In this document: positions 9,685 to 18,637 of the stretch, piece after piece | Numbering within the stretch: the first letter of the stretch is position 1 | How the letters are laid out: every line of letters begins with the position of its first letter | From: Flavobacterium sp. 1355 | GTDB taxonomy: Bacteria; Bacteroidota; Bacteroidia; Flavobacteriales; Flavobacteriaceae | Assembly (NCBI RefSeq): GCF_017833415.1 | Contig: NZ_JAFICC010000009.1 | Span: 62,001 to 126,000, forward strand | Length of the DNA stretch: 64,000 nt | Direction: 5' to 3' | Made by a program: the position numbers and the translations under genes | The notes under the pieces: model-generated | What the model saw: the letters and a program-made list of their open reading frames with translations, nothing else | Database searches by the model: none | Told to the model about the DNA's origin: nothing

Positions 9685-10319
9685 TATAGATGTTTAGAAA
9701 TTTCGTTTAAACTATTAATCTTATAGGTTGATTGCTGGTAAAAATTATCTCTATCAATCAATAGTGATTTAATTCCCAATTGGGTAGCCGGTTCAATATC
9801 CAATTTTATTGAGTCTCCAATATATAAAACTTCACTGGCATGGTAGCCTATACAATCTAATGCTTTTTGGTAAAACTCCACCTTTGGTTTTGCAATACCT
9901 AATTCTTCAGAAACTAAAACATCTTGAAAAATAGGCCCAAAAAACTGAAGTAGTTTATCTTTTAAAGTAGAATTAAAATTTGATATTATACCAAAAGGAA
10001 GATCAATTTTGGTTAAAAAGTCAACATCATCAAATTTTTCCCAAGGAAGATAAGTACAATTTTTAAATATCGCTTCTAATAATTCCTCATTAGGAACAAT
10101 ACCTAACAAACGAAGAAGTTCTCCATTAAAATGATTATAAAAAACAGAATCTGTTCTATCAGGAAAATGTATTACTTCTGATAAAAGTTTGTGCTTGTGT
10201 TTTAATTCATCAAAAGAAACAAAATGACCATACTCGTTTAACGTATCGTTTATTTTTTTAAACAAAGTTGGTTTACCCAAAATTGTACCTGATACATCAA
10301 AAAAAATATATTTTATCAT
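9684..10319 (-). CDS. HAD-superfamily hydrolase with altered motif I
   Basis: This 211-residue HAD protein keeps all four motifs in order: FFDVSGT (residues 6-12, nucleophile D8), SNFNST (motif II), KPKVEFY (motif III lysine) and IGDSIKLDIEPA (motif IV acids). In motif I the second aspartate, the usual acid/base of phosphatases, is a serine (S10), so ordinary phosphatase chemistry is uncertain. The gene is three bases downstream of the ATP-grasp gene and overlaps the NeuD-like gene by one base, which ties it to the sugar-modification cassette. Substrate unknown. Confidence 0.83.
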   Translation of the reverse strand: MIKYIFFDVSGTILGKPTLFKKINDTLNEYGHFVSFDELKHKHKLLSEVIHFPDRTDSVFYNHFNGELLRLLGIVPNEELLEAIFKNCTYLPWEKFDDVDFLTKIDLPFGIISNFNSTLKDKLLQFFGPIFQDVLVSEELGIAKPKVEFYQKALDCIGYHASEVLYIGDSIKLDIEPATQLGIKSLLIDRDNFYQQSTYKINSLNEISKHL

Positions 10320-10322
10320 AAC

Positions 10323-11300
10323 TTAGTATAAAATATGATGTGAAGACACATTATTCAATTCGCTCTCATCAGATGCTTCAGGATAAATAACATCTAATAA
10401 AATTCTGGTAGCAATTCCTTTAATGGGCCTGGCTTTATCTGGTTTTTCATTAAAAAGATATTCCTGAAGAGCATATTTGACATCTTGGAAACCTAAATTA
10501 TGACGAATAGAGTTTGTTCCAGAAATTCTACAATTTACTTCAAAAGGGATAATTTCTCCTGTTTTTGTAACTATTGACTGTAAATTAAAACTTCCTTTTA
10601 ATCCACCTAAGTTAATCATCCTTTGAATTATATCTTTTAACAAATTATCATAATCAAATAATACTTTGGATTTTGATGTTGTACCATTTGTCAATTCTCT
10701 TTCCATTGTAAAAATAGAATGAAGTATATTTTCCTTTGTAACATATACAGCAGTCGTAATTTCCTTACCTTTCAATAAAGGCTGAATCATATATCCTTTT
10801 GGCAGGTCTTTTGGGTTAGAAGGATTAATTAAAATCCCCCTAGATCCACGCCCTTCTCTGGGTTTAGCGATTATTTCTTCTTGAGAAAAATCATATTCTT
10901 CGGGCAACCAAGATTGTGCAAATGGAATATTATTTTCTTTGTGATATAAAAAAGTTTCATATTTATCCAAATATAATTTTGCTATCTTAAAATCACTTGC
11001 AACAACAATAGCATTTATATTGTCTTTATTAAGCGCTAAATAATAAACCTCGTAATCGGTAGATGGTATTATAAGGTCAATATTTTCTCTCTCAACTATT
11101 TCATTAATTACTTCAATATAAGCATCTTCATAAGAGTAAGGTACCTGATATGTTTTGTCACATAAATAATTACCCGAAGTAAAAGGAGCTATATCTACTC
11201 CAACAATACTTACCTTTGGAAAAGAATCACGTATGTTTCGCAATATTCCCTGTCCAACATTGCCTCCTATTCCAGTAACTAACACTTTTTTTGCTTCCAT
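10323..11300 (-). CDS. ATP-grasp protein (carbamoyl-phosphate-synthase-like)
   Basis: This 325-residue protein opens with a Rossmann-like pre-ATP domain (VLVTGIGGNVGQGILRNI, residues 6-23) and continues with an ATP-grasp region: EEIIAKPREGRGSRG near residues 140-155 as the ATP lysine and glycine loop, and IPFEVNCRISGTNSIRHN near 250-268 with the metal-binding glutamate and asparagine. Short stand-alone relatives occur in many O-antigen and capsule loci, where they are thought to join an acid to an amine or phosphate. It overlaps the SDR gene by 22 bases. A role in adding an amino acid or other acid to the 4-amino sugar is my inference. Confidence 0.82.
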   Translation of the reverse strand: MEAKKVLVTGIGGNVGQGILRNIRDSFPKVSIVGVDIAPFTSGNYLCDKTYQVPYSYEDAYIEVINEIVERENIDLIIPSTDYEVYYLALNKDNINAIVVASDFKIAKLYLDKYETFLYHKENNIPFAQSWLPEEYDFSQEEIIAKPREGRGSRGILINPSNPKDLPKGYMIQPLLKGKEITTAVYVTKENILHSIFTMERELTNGTTSKSKVLFDYDNLLKDIIQRMINLGGLKGSFNLQSIVTKTGEIIPFEVNCRISGTNSIRHNLGFQDVKYALQEYLFNEKPDKARPIKGIATRILLDVIYPEASDESELNNVSSHHILY

Positions 11301-12121
11301 TCAATATATTTTTGTAATCGTTTTTCAATATTTATTTCTTGCTTCCAATTTAGTAGAGTAGTACTAAATTCGTTATTATATTTAACCGAACTTGAATTAT
11401 CCTCATTAACAAATTTAATTTTAGCATTTGTTATATCTGAAATTATTTGTGCGATTTCCAGATTTGAATATTCTTTTGTAGAAACACCTAAAATAATTTG
11501 ACCAATGACTTTTTTTTGAGCGTCAATCATTAGAGTAATATAGCGTATAACATCATCAACATGGATATAATTCTGAAGTCTTGCACCATTACCCCATACA
11601 AGTATTTCTTTATTACTTAGTGCTTGATTGACATAATTTGGAATTAGTGTGTTTTCTTTCATACTTATTCCAAACATCGAAGAAATCCTTAAAACAGAAG
11701 CTTTTTTGTGTAGTAATACTATTCTTTCAGCCCATAATTTTGATAATGCATAATTTGACTGAGGATAAATATTTGACTGCTCTCTAATAAAAAGTGGAGT
11801 TATTTTATATATTGATGCTGTGGATAGATATATAATAAATGCTTGTGGAAATTTAGCGACTATTTTTTCGGTAAGACATACATTTATTTCATATAAAACA
11901 TCATTTGATAATAGTGTGTTTCCAGAAGCAACTGCTGCATGACACATGATAATAATATCAATGTTTGGATCTAATTTTTCTAATTCATTAGAGCTAAAAA
12001 CTTGAATATCTTCAAAAAACTCTTCTTTTCTCCCAAGACCAAAAAGCTTATGATTACGTAAACTATAAGCTAAATTGCTACCTAGAAAACCTTTGATCCC
12101 AGTAATAAGTATTTTCTTCAA
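11279..12121 (-). CDS. NAD-dependent epimerase/dehydratase (extended SDR)
   Basis: The 280-residue product has the SDR nucleotide motif TGIKGFLG (residues 7-14), a serine/threonine strand IYLSTASIY (98-106) and the catalytic pair Y124-K128 in YALSK. The second half contains VWGNGARLQNYIHVDDVIRY, the usual substrate-binding region of NAD(P)-sugar epimerases, dehydratases and 4-reductases. It is shorter than most (about 310-340), mainly at the C-terminus. It is first of the coupled cassette SDR, ATP-grasp, HAD, NeuD-like. The exact reaction is not identifiable. Confidence 0.82.
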   Translation of the reverse strand: MKKILITGIKGFLGSNLAYSLRNHKLFGLGRKEEFFEDIQVFSSNELEKLDPNIDIIIMCHAAVASGNTLLSNDVLYEINVCLTEKIVAKFPQAFIIYLSTASIYKITPLFIREQSNIYPQSNYALSKLWAERIVLLHKKASVLRISSMFGISMKENTLIPNYVNQALSNKEILVWGNGARLQNYIHVDDVIRYITLMIDAQKKVIGQIILGVSTKEYSNLEIAQIISDITNAKIKFVNEDNSSSVKYNNEFSTTLLNWKQEINIEKRLQKYIEWKQKKC

Positions 12122-12133
12122 TTGATACCTATA

Positions 12134-14023
12134 TTAAAGTTTTTCAATCTCTTTAATGTGAGAAACAAATTTTCCATTTTTCCATTCAATATATCCTCCG
12201 TCCATCCAAGGCTTATTAATTTGTTTAGACAGGAAATCTTTCTCCCATTCCCAATTTTTTAAAGAATCTATTTTTTTTACCTTAATTAGAAATTTAGCAT
12301 TTGCTAAGTTAATAGGTAAACCATTTTTGACTGACCAAAATGCTGTAAAATCTCTTACACCATTGTTCATATCGACGATATTGATATTACCGTTATTTGT
12401 ACTAAATGACATTTTACGCCAGTTTGTACCATAATTATAATAAGAAGGCTGACCATTCCTATCAATTAAAGGTAACCATATCTCATCTCCATTTTTATTT
12501 AAATATACAATAGCAACTATATGATTATATCCATTAAAATGAGCATCTAGAAATACGGAATGCGATGTTGAGCCAAACAAGACTTTAGTAACTTCATTAA
12601 TTTTGAAAGCTCCTGCAGAAATTATATTATCCAGTTTGGTGTTTTTTAAATGGATTAATTCTCTTCCAGCAACAATAAGAGAGCTATTATAGATAATAAT
12701 TAGCTGAATGACTAAGAAAAAATGAATAAGAAATTTTAGTCCTAAAAATTTCAAATCGGCTAATGTTAGATTGGTTAAAATTTTAACTTTAGCATCTTCT
12801 ACTATATTAGGAGGATTATATCCACAATTTTCCTCGGTGCATCTTACAGTTGTTCTATTAGTAGCAATATAAGAATAGATTCTTTTTCCTACATAATAAA
12901 TTCCCGGCAATTTTAATAATAAGGCAATCGGATATAGATAAAAAATGCGCTTCATTACTTGTATGTAAGTATCTATACCAGAATATACCCTACCATTTAC
13001 ATCCACGCTATAAATATTATCTAAGAGTAAACCTGTTTCTATATGATTTATATACTGATTCTCTTGAGAGTCAAATTGAACAGTTTTAAAACTAATTTTA
13101 TTAAACCAATCTAAATGAGTAATAGTGATTTTAGTGCGAATACACAAAGGGCATTCTGCATCATAATAAAATGATAGTGTTGAGTAATCTTTTCTAGCAC
13201 TGAATAATCTTTTCCACCAAGAAACTGGTACTAACAGTAAATAAACAGCAATTACAGTTAATGCAAACCAAGGTATTGGAAATAAAATTAAAATCCCCAG
13301 ATGAAATCCAACTCCAATGAAAAATGCAATGACACGCCATTTCTTTCTAAAAAAGATAAATAAAAATATTGCTTCAAAAAGCAAAGTAACGTATCCTAAG
13401 AATATCATTAAATATTTACAATTTAATAAAAATGATAAATTAGTATGAACCATCATTGGCATTGAAGCTGGTAGCCACATTCCTAAACCATTAATCCATA
13501 CATGGGAACATATTTTAAGAAAAAATGAATCAAAATAAACTAGTCCAATTGCAAGAAATACAGGAAGGAAATAATAAATTTGACTAACAGTTTTAGGCGG
13601 ATTATATTGAAATGTCGTATTAGAATATTTTAATTTTAAAAATAATCTATCAAGAGAAAAACACTGACTTACAGGGATAAAAATCATCAAAAAATTAATT
13701 GCCATATATTGGTAAAAAACATGATATTCGTAAGATTGTATACTACCAATGAGTATCAATCCCATCAAATAATTTATAACAGCAAAAAACCTTGTAAAAG
13801 CACCGAACAGAATAAATATTACAGCAATAAGCCATATAGAAATTGGAATTGCAAAATTTATCTCAGCAGGTTCTAAAAAAGGAATTTTATCAAAAATTAA
13901 TGATCTGAAATACATCATTTGACTAATTTCTGCCAGTAATATTAGACAGTATGTGATTCTGAAAATTGCCAGACCAGTTCCGTCAATCTTCTTAATAAAA
14001 GCATTTTTAAGATATTTTTTCAT
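12134..14023 (-). CDS. HTTM membrane domain fused to DCC (DUF393) thioredoxin-like domain
   Basis: The 629-residue protein begins with about seven to eight membrane segments (residues 15-270) resembling the HTTM family, relatives of vitamin K-dependent gamma-carboxylase (KKIDGTGLAIFRITYCLIL near the start). A DCC/DUF393 domain follows, with FYYDAECPLC near residues 287-296, the thioredoxin-like CxxC site, and a later cysteine pair in VRCTEENCGYNPP near 395-407. A further membrane segment (about 430-450) and a soluble tail of about 180 residues complete it. It lies 13 bases upstream of the SDR gene in the polysaccharide operon. No function is known to me; it may act in periplasmic redox or lipid-linked chemistry. 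Confidence 0.8.
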   Translation of the reverse strand: MKKYLKNAFIKKIDGTGLAIFRITYCLILLAEISQMMYFRSLIFDKIPFLEPAEINFAIPISIWLIAVIFILFGAFTRFFAVINYLMGLILIGSIQSYEYHVFYQYMAINFLMIFIPVSQCFSLDRLFLKLKYSNTTFQYNPPKTVSQIYYFLPVFLAIGLVYFDSFFLKICSHVWINGLGMWLPASMPMMVHTNLSFLLNCKYLMIFLGYVTLLFEAIFLFIFFRKKWRVIAFFIGVGFHLGILILFPIPWFALTVIAVYLLLVPVSWWKRLFSARKDYSTLSFYYDAECPLCIRTKITITHLDWFNKISFKTVQFDSQENQYINHIETGLLLDNIYSVDVNGRVYSGIDTYIQVMKRIFYLYPIALLLKLPGIYYVGKRIYSYIATNRTTVRCTEENCGYNPPNIVEDAKVKILTNLTLADLKFLGLKFLIHFFLVIQLIIIYNSSLIVAGRELIHLKNTKLDNIISAGAFKINEVTKVLFGSTSHSVFLDAHFNGYNHIVAIVYLNKNGDEIWLPLIDRNGQPSYYNYGTNWRKMSFSTNNGNINIVDMNNGVRDFTAFWSVKNGLPINLANAKFLIKVKKIDSLKNWEWEKDFLSKQINKPWMDGGYIEWKNGKFVSHIKEIEKL

Positions 14024-14091
14024 TAATGTTTTTTTTCAGTAATTAATCTTAATTCTACTGTTTAGATATTGTCCTTTTTATATTTCTAGAG

Positions 14092-15159
14092 CTACAAAGA
14101 TGCTAACAGCCTTTTTATTGCTAAAAAAATTAAAATAAAAAAAACTCCAAAAAAACCACCTATTACAATCCCTTTTAATTTTCCGAATCTTTCTTTTTGT
14201 AAGGGTAAAATAGGTCTATCTATTATTTGAATTAAAGGTGTTTCCTTTCTTAATGTAACCTTTGCTAATTCGCTTTGTTTAACAAGTTCTGTCAAAATTG
14301 CTGTGTTTGCCTGAACATCTACCTGTCTTTTCGCCGAAGGTGTACGACGTACGTTAAGTGCCGGATTTAAATTAAAAGTATTATCATTGGCTACAGCTAC
14401 TCCTGTAATAGCACCATTTAACTCACTTCTGATTGAATCCGTTTGTCTTTGTAAAATTTCCATATTCGCACGAGCATTTTTACTTTTCGTATTTATATAA
14501 AAATCAGATACCCTTTTTGCTAGTGCTTCCGTAAAATATTTAGCAAATAATTCGTCATTAGAAGACATCTCAATGGTAATAATTGGTATTTTTTTATCTT
14601 TTTGCTCCACCTTTAATGAATTATCAGACAAATTTCGGTATATAACACCTAAAATGCTGTCATGATCACGAGTAAATTTTTCTCGATCACTATTCGGTAA
14701 AAACTGTATTGAAGACAGCGTAGATTTCTTTTTCCAATCATCCCGCCACCCACAATTTTGAATATACATTTCTGCCAAAGAAACATTCTTACGAGTCGAT
14801 ACTGGAATAGATGTTAATAATGTCTGCTCAACCATAGAACGGGATTTAAATAATTCTGTCAGATTAGATCCCGAAAAAACACTTCCTCCACCGCCACTTA
14901 TATCTAATCCAAGTGAGCTAACCAAACCTAATGCTGCACCAAAACCTCCTCCAGAAGATTTATCTTCTACAGCAAATGATAGGGTAGCTGTATAAATAGG
15001 CTTTTTAATAAGAGAATATGTAATTCCAAAAATAGCGCCAATAAATCCTGCTAAAAATATTACTTTCCATTTTGACAATAAAAAAACATACCAGTCCTTT
15101 ACCTTCTCTATTAGTTCTTTTAACGAAACTTCCTGGTTTTCAATAGGCTTAGTATTCAT
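14092..15159 (-). CDS. wzz: Wzz-type chain-length determinant / polysaccharide co-polymerase
   Basis: This is a 355-residue protein with two membrane helices (near residues 33-53 and 327-347) flanking a periplasmic region that starts KKPIYTATLSFAVEDKS, the standard Wzz N-terminal domain. A glycine-rich loop near 70-100 and a long helical part follow. No kinase domain is attached, unlike the 815-residue co-polymerase upstream. It controls chain length or opens the export channel together with the large SLBB protein, whose gene ends one base upstream. Confidence 0.88.
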   Translation of the reverse strand: MNTKPIENQEVSLKELIEKVKDWYVFLLSKWKVIFLAGFIGAIFGITYSLIKKPIYTATLSFAVEDKSSGGGFGAALGLVSSLGLDISGGGGSVFSGSNLTELFKSRSMVEQTLLTSIPVSTRKNVSLAEMYIQNCGWRDDWKKKSTLSSIQFLPNSDREKFTRDHDSILGVIYRNLSDNSLKVEQKDKKIPIITIEMSSNDELFAKYFTEALAKRVSDFYINTKSKNARANMEILQRQTDSIRSELNGAITGVAVANDNTFNLNPALNVRRTPSAKRQVDVQANTAILTELVKQSELAKVTLRKETPLIQIIDRPILPLQKERFGKLKGIVIGGFFGVFFILIFLAIKRLLASL

Positions 15160-15160
15160 A

Positions 15161-17560
15161 TTATTTAAAAGCAGTTACTATTAATAATGCCAAACTTGTT
15201 ATAACACTTCCTATGCTTACCCATTCCCCTGTACTCATTTTCTTAGTTTCAGGTTTTTCCGGAACAACAATTTGTGAGTCAGGTTCAACTGTTGGATATG
15301 ATCTAAAAAACAAAAAAGATTTAGTTACATCAGCTTTACCATTAGGATATATGATATACGCTTTTCTTTTCCAACCTTTATTATTAACTCCTCCTACTGC
15401 ATTTATATAATACTTAAATCCTTTTCCGCTTCTATATGGAATTTCAGATGTCAATAATACATTTCCTGTAACCTTTACTCCCTCATTATAAACAGCAACT
15501 TCAATTTCATCACCTGGAAATAAAGTAACGTTAGAATAATGATTTTTATTTTTTTCTATTTTTTCCCAGTTAATAGGTATAGTAGAAAACTTTATATCAG
15601 CCAATTTTTCTTTTAAAGAGTCATTTTTAGAAAGATTTAAATCAATACTTTCTAATTTATCAATTTCTTCTTGTTTGATAGGTCTTTTTATTTTCATCCC
15701 CTCAATATTAGAAATAGAAGTTAATCCTCCAGCTCTCATCACTATATCATATACTTTTTCCTTCTTGTTAGCCAATACATATTTCCCGGGATAAGCTACT
15801 GCACCAGAAATAGTAATCATTTGTGGCTTTTCATAAACAGCAATTCTTCTAATATTTATAACATCAAATGGTTTTAAAAGAAAGTTTTTTATTTGCTCAT
15901 TATTATCTGCAGTAATTTCAAGTTGAACTAATTCTATGCGTTTTGGATCTGAATCATTAATTACATCTGACTTTACCATTCTTGCAATTTCAACTCTTTT
16001 AGATGCAGAGCCCGTTAAGCCACCTACCTGTACAATCAAATCATTTAAGGTTAGATTCTCAAAGTAAGTATATACCCCAGGTTTTTTTACCTCTCCATCA
16101 ATAGTAACTTTATATTCTTCTCTGAAATCCAAAATTGAATAGACCGTTAGAATATCTTCCCTCTTTAACTCAATGTCTGCATTTGTATCACCAGATAAAG
16201 CAGCACTCAAATCAACATTTACAATTTCTGTTGTTAAATCCGATTTTAGTCTTATGATTCGAGCTCTTTTACTATAGGCATCTTCTTTAAGTCCTTCAGC
16301 TCTTGTTACAAGATCCGACACCCTCATGCCTTCATTAAAAGAATAATAATCCGGTCTAAAAACTGCACCTTCAATTTTAATTCGATTTTCGAAACGATTT
16401 AAAATTTTTGTCACTCTAAAGACATCTCCTGATTGTGGAACATAAGTTGAAAAATCACTTTCATTTATATCATGAACTTTAAATTCTTTTCCTGTTTTTT
16501 GAGTAACATTTACTGAAGCAGTATATGCAAATTCATTAAATCCCGAAGCGAAATTTAATAAGTCCGAAAAAGTTTCTCCGTTTTTCATTTCAAAAATCCC
16601 TGCTCGTTTTACTTCTCCCTCCACAGTTACTCTGTGACTGTATGCAGGAATTCTAATAACATCATTATCTTTTAAGCTAACATTATCTGATTGATCTCCT
16701 TTTACCAAAAATCTATAAATATCAATATTTTTAAAAACTTTATTGTTTCTGATTAATTCAATATTTCGGTAACTTCCGTTTTTTCCAGGACCACCTGCCA
16801 AATGCAAAGCATTATAAACAGTAGCCAAAGATGAAATTGAATAATTACCGGGTTGCTTTCCTCCAACTACAGTTATCTTTATAGTACGTATCTGGCTTAA
16901 ACTTACACTGACTTGAGATTGTCCAGACCGAACAGTACTGTAAACTTTTGCAATTGCAGCTTTAATTTTTTGTGTTGCAGCTTCAACAGACATTCCCGAA
17001 ACAGAAATTTGTCCTACATATTGAATTGTTATTTTTCCTTCAACACTTACAGGTATGCTTGCGTTATATTCCTGAATCCCATAAACACTAACCTGCAATT
17101 CATCTCCAGGTCCTAAAATATAATTCATAGGAGTTGCTAATTTTAAATCAGGTTCAAAATTTAGAGTTGGATTATCAAAGAGTTCAGAACCGAAAATTAA
17201 TGCATTAGCAGAATCCTTAACTTTTTCGTTTATAATTTTAACTTGTTTTCTTTGAGATTCGGTTGATTTTTCTTGAATGTTAGGTTTATTATTAGACTTA
17301 CTGGAATATTCATTCAATCTGGCCTTTAATTTATCATATTCTCCCTGACTCATCCCTTTGGATAGTGCCATTGGTTCAACTTGCTCAATAGTAGTATTAT
17401 TATTTTTTAATTGTGCACTAATTTTCGCTAAATCATCATCTGTCAAGTAGTCAACATTTATAGTACTTAAATCTTTAGATTTAAGTATATCCTGAGCTTG
17501 AACATGTAAAGAGGTTAATAAAAGAATAAGCAGAGTAAGAACGTATGTTATTTTTTTCAT
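15161..17560 (-). CDS. Large SLBB-domain polysaccharide export outer-membrane protein
   Basis: The 799-residue protein has a type I signal peptide (MKKITYVLTLLILLL, cleavage near A22-Q23) and a low-complexity polar region. A poly-export domain (PMNYILGPGDELQVSVYG near residues 144-161) is followed by repeated SLBB modules, several opening with a V-EG-V-PG/AG pattern (for example VTVEGEVKRAG, VTIDGEVKKPG, ITISGAVAYPG), and a single C-terminal membrane helix near 775-797. It is much larger than Wza (about 380). It should form the outer-membrane or periplasm-spanning exit channel. No lipobox is seen, so anchoring differs from the 264-residue homologue at the start of the locus. Confidence 0.9.
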   Translation of the reverse strand: MKKITYVLTLLILLLTSLHVQAQDILKSKDLSTINVDYLTDDDLAKISAQLKNNNTTIEQVEPMALSKGMSQGEYDKLKARLNEYSSKSNNKPNIQEKSTESQRKQVKIINEKVKDSANALIFGSELFDNPTLNFEPDLKLATPMNYILGPGDELQVSVYGIQEYNASIPVSVEGKITIQYVGQISVSGMSVEAATQKIKAAIAKVYSTVRSGQSQVSVSLSQIRTIKITVVGGKQPGNYSISSLATVYNALHLAGGPGKNGSYRNIELIRNNKVFKNIDIYRFLVKGDQSDNVSLKDNDVIRIPAYSHRVTVEGEVKRAGIFEMKNGETFSDLLNFASGFNEFAYTASVNVTQKTGKEFKVHDINESDFSTYVPQSGDVFRVTKILNRFENRIKIEGAVFRPDYYSFNEGMRVSDLVTRAEGLKEDAYSKRARIIRLKSDLTTEIVNVDLSAALSGDTNADIELKREDILTVYSILDFREEYKVTIDGEVKKPGVYTYFENLTLNDLIVQVGGLTGSASKRVEIARMVKSDVINDSDPKRIELVQLEITADNNEQIKNFLLKPFDVINIRRIAVYEKPQMITISGAVAYPGKYVLANKKEKVYDIVMRAGGLTSISNIEGMKIKRPIKQEEIDKLESIDLNLSKNDSLKEKLADIKFSTIPINWEKIEKNKNHYSNVTLFPGDEIEVAVYNEGVKVTGNVLLTSEIPYRSGKGFKYYINAVGGVNNKGWKRKAYIIYPNGKADVTKSFLFFRSYPTVEPDSQIVVPEKPETKKMSTGEWVSIGSVITSLALLIVTAFK

Positions 17561-17585
17561 ATTAATATGTTTGATAAAAATAAAT

Positions 17586-18632
17586 CTATGAGTATTGTTT
17601 TTTATAGTAATCTTTGTATGAACCAGAAGTTACATTTTGAAGCCATTCTCCATTCTCCAGGTACCAATTAATTGTTTTTTCTAAACCTTCTTCAAAAGTT
17701 ACTGAAGGTTTCCAGCCAAGTTCTTTATTGATTTTTGATGCATCAATTGCATAACGCAAATCGTGCCCTGGTCTGTCTTTTACATAAGTAATTAGTTCTT
17801 TAGATGTACCTTCACTTCTGCCTAATTTTTTATCCATAATCTGGCATAATATTTTTACCAAATCAATATTTTTCCATTCATTAAATCCACCAATATTATA
17901 TGTTTCATGATTTTTTCCTTCATGAAAAACTAAATCTATAGCAGCTGCATGATCTTCTACAAATAACCAATCTCGTGTGTAATTGCCGTCACCATAAACA
18001 GGCAAAGGCTTATTATTTATAATATTATTTATAAAAAGAGGGATCAGTTTTTCAGGAAAATGATAGGACCCATAATTATTTGAACAGTTTGTTAAAACAT
18101 AAGGTAATCCGTAAGTTTCTCCATAGGCCCTTACAAAATGATCAGAACTAGCTTTTGAAGCCGAATATGGAGAATTAGGGTCATAAGGAGTAGTTTCAGT
18201 AAATAATCCCTCTGCTCCTAAAGATCCATAAACTTCATCTGTACTTATATGATAAAATCGTTTATTTTCAAAGTTATCTTTCCATTGATTTTTTGCAGCA
18301 TTCAACAGGTTCATTGTTCCAATTACATTTGTTTTTACAAATGCTAAAGGATCTTCAATTGAACGGTCTACATGAGATTCTGCAGCCAAATGCAAAACTC
18401 CATCAAACTTATGAAGGGAAAAAAGTTCATTTATAAAGGTTTCATCTACAATATTTCCTTTTATAAAAGTATAGTTAGGCTGATTTTCAATATCCTTAAT
18501 ATTTTCTAAATTTCCGGCATATGTCAAAGCATCCAAATTATAAATTTGATATTCTGGGTATTTATTCACAAAACGTCTAACTACATGTGATCCGATAAAG
18601 CCCGCGCCACCAGTTATAAGAATTTTTTTCAT
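17586..18632 (-). CDS. rmlB: dTDP-glucose 4,6-dehydratase
   Basis: This 348-residue extended SDR carries ITGGAGFIGSHVVRRF at the N-terminus, the RmlB block ISTDEVYGSLGAEG (catalytic Thr-Asp-Glu) near residues 130-143, and YSASKASSDH with the catalytic tyrosine and lysine near 160-170. It converts dTDP-glucose to dTDP-4-keto-6-deoxyglucose, the substrate for WecE further down the operon. RmlA, which supplies dTDP-glucose, is not in the window; neither are RmlC or RmlD, which argues against rhamnose being made here. Confidence 0.95.
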   Translation of the reverse strand: MKKILITGGAGFIGSHVVRRFVNKYPEYQIYNLDALTYAGNLENIKDIENQPNYTFIKGNIVDETFINELFSLHKFDGVLHLAAESHVDRSIEDPLAFVKTNVIGTMNLLNAAKNQWKDNFENKRFYHISTDEVYGSLGAEGLFTETTPYDPNSPYSASKASSDHFVRAYGETYGLPYVLTNCSNNYGSYHFPEKLIPLFINNIINNKPLPVYGDGNYTRDWLFVEDHAAAIDLVFHEGKNHETYNIGGFNEWKNIDLVKILCQIMDKKLGRSEGTSKELITYVKDRPGHDLRYAIDASKINKELGWKPSVTFEEGLEKTINWYLENGEWLQNVTSGSYKDYYKKQYS

Positions 18633-18637
18633 TTTAT

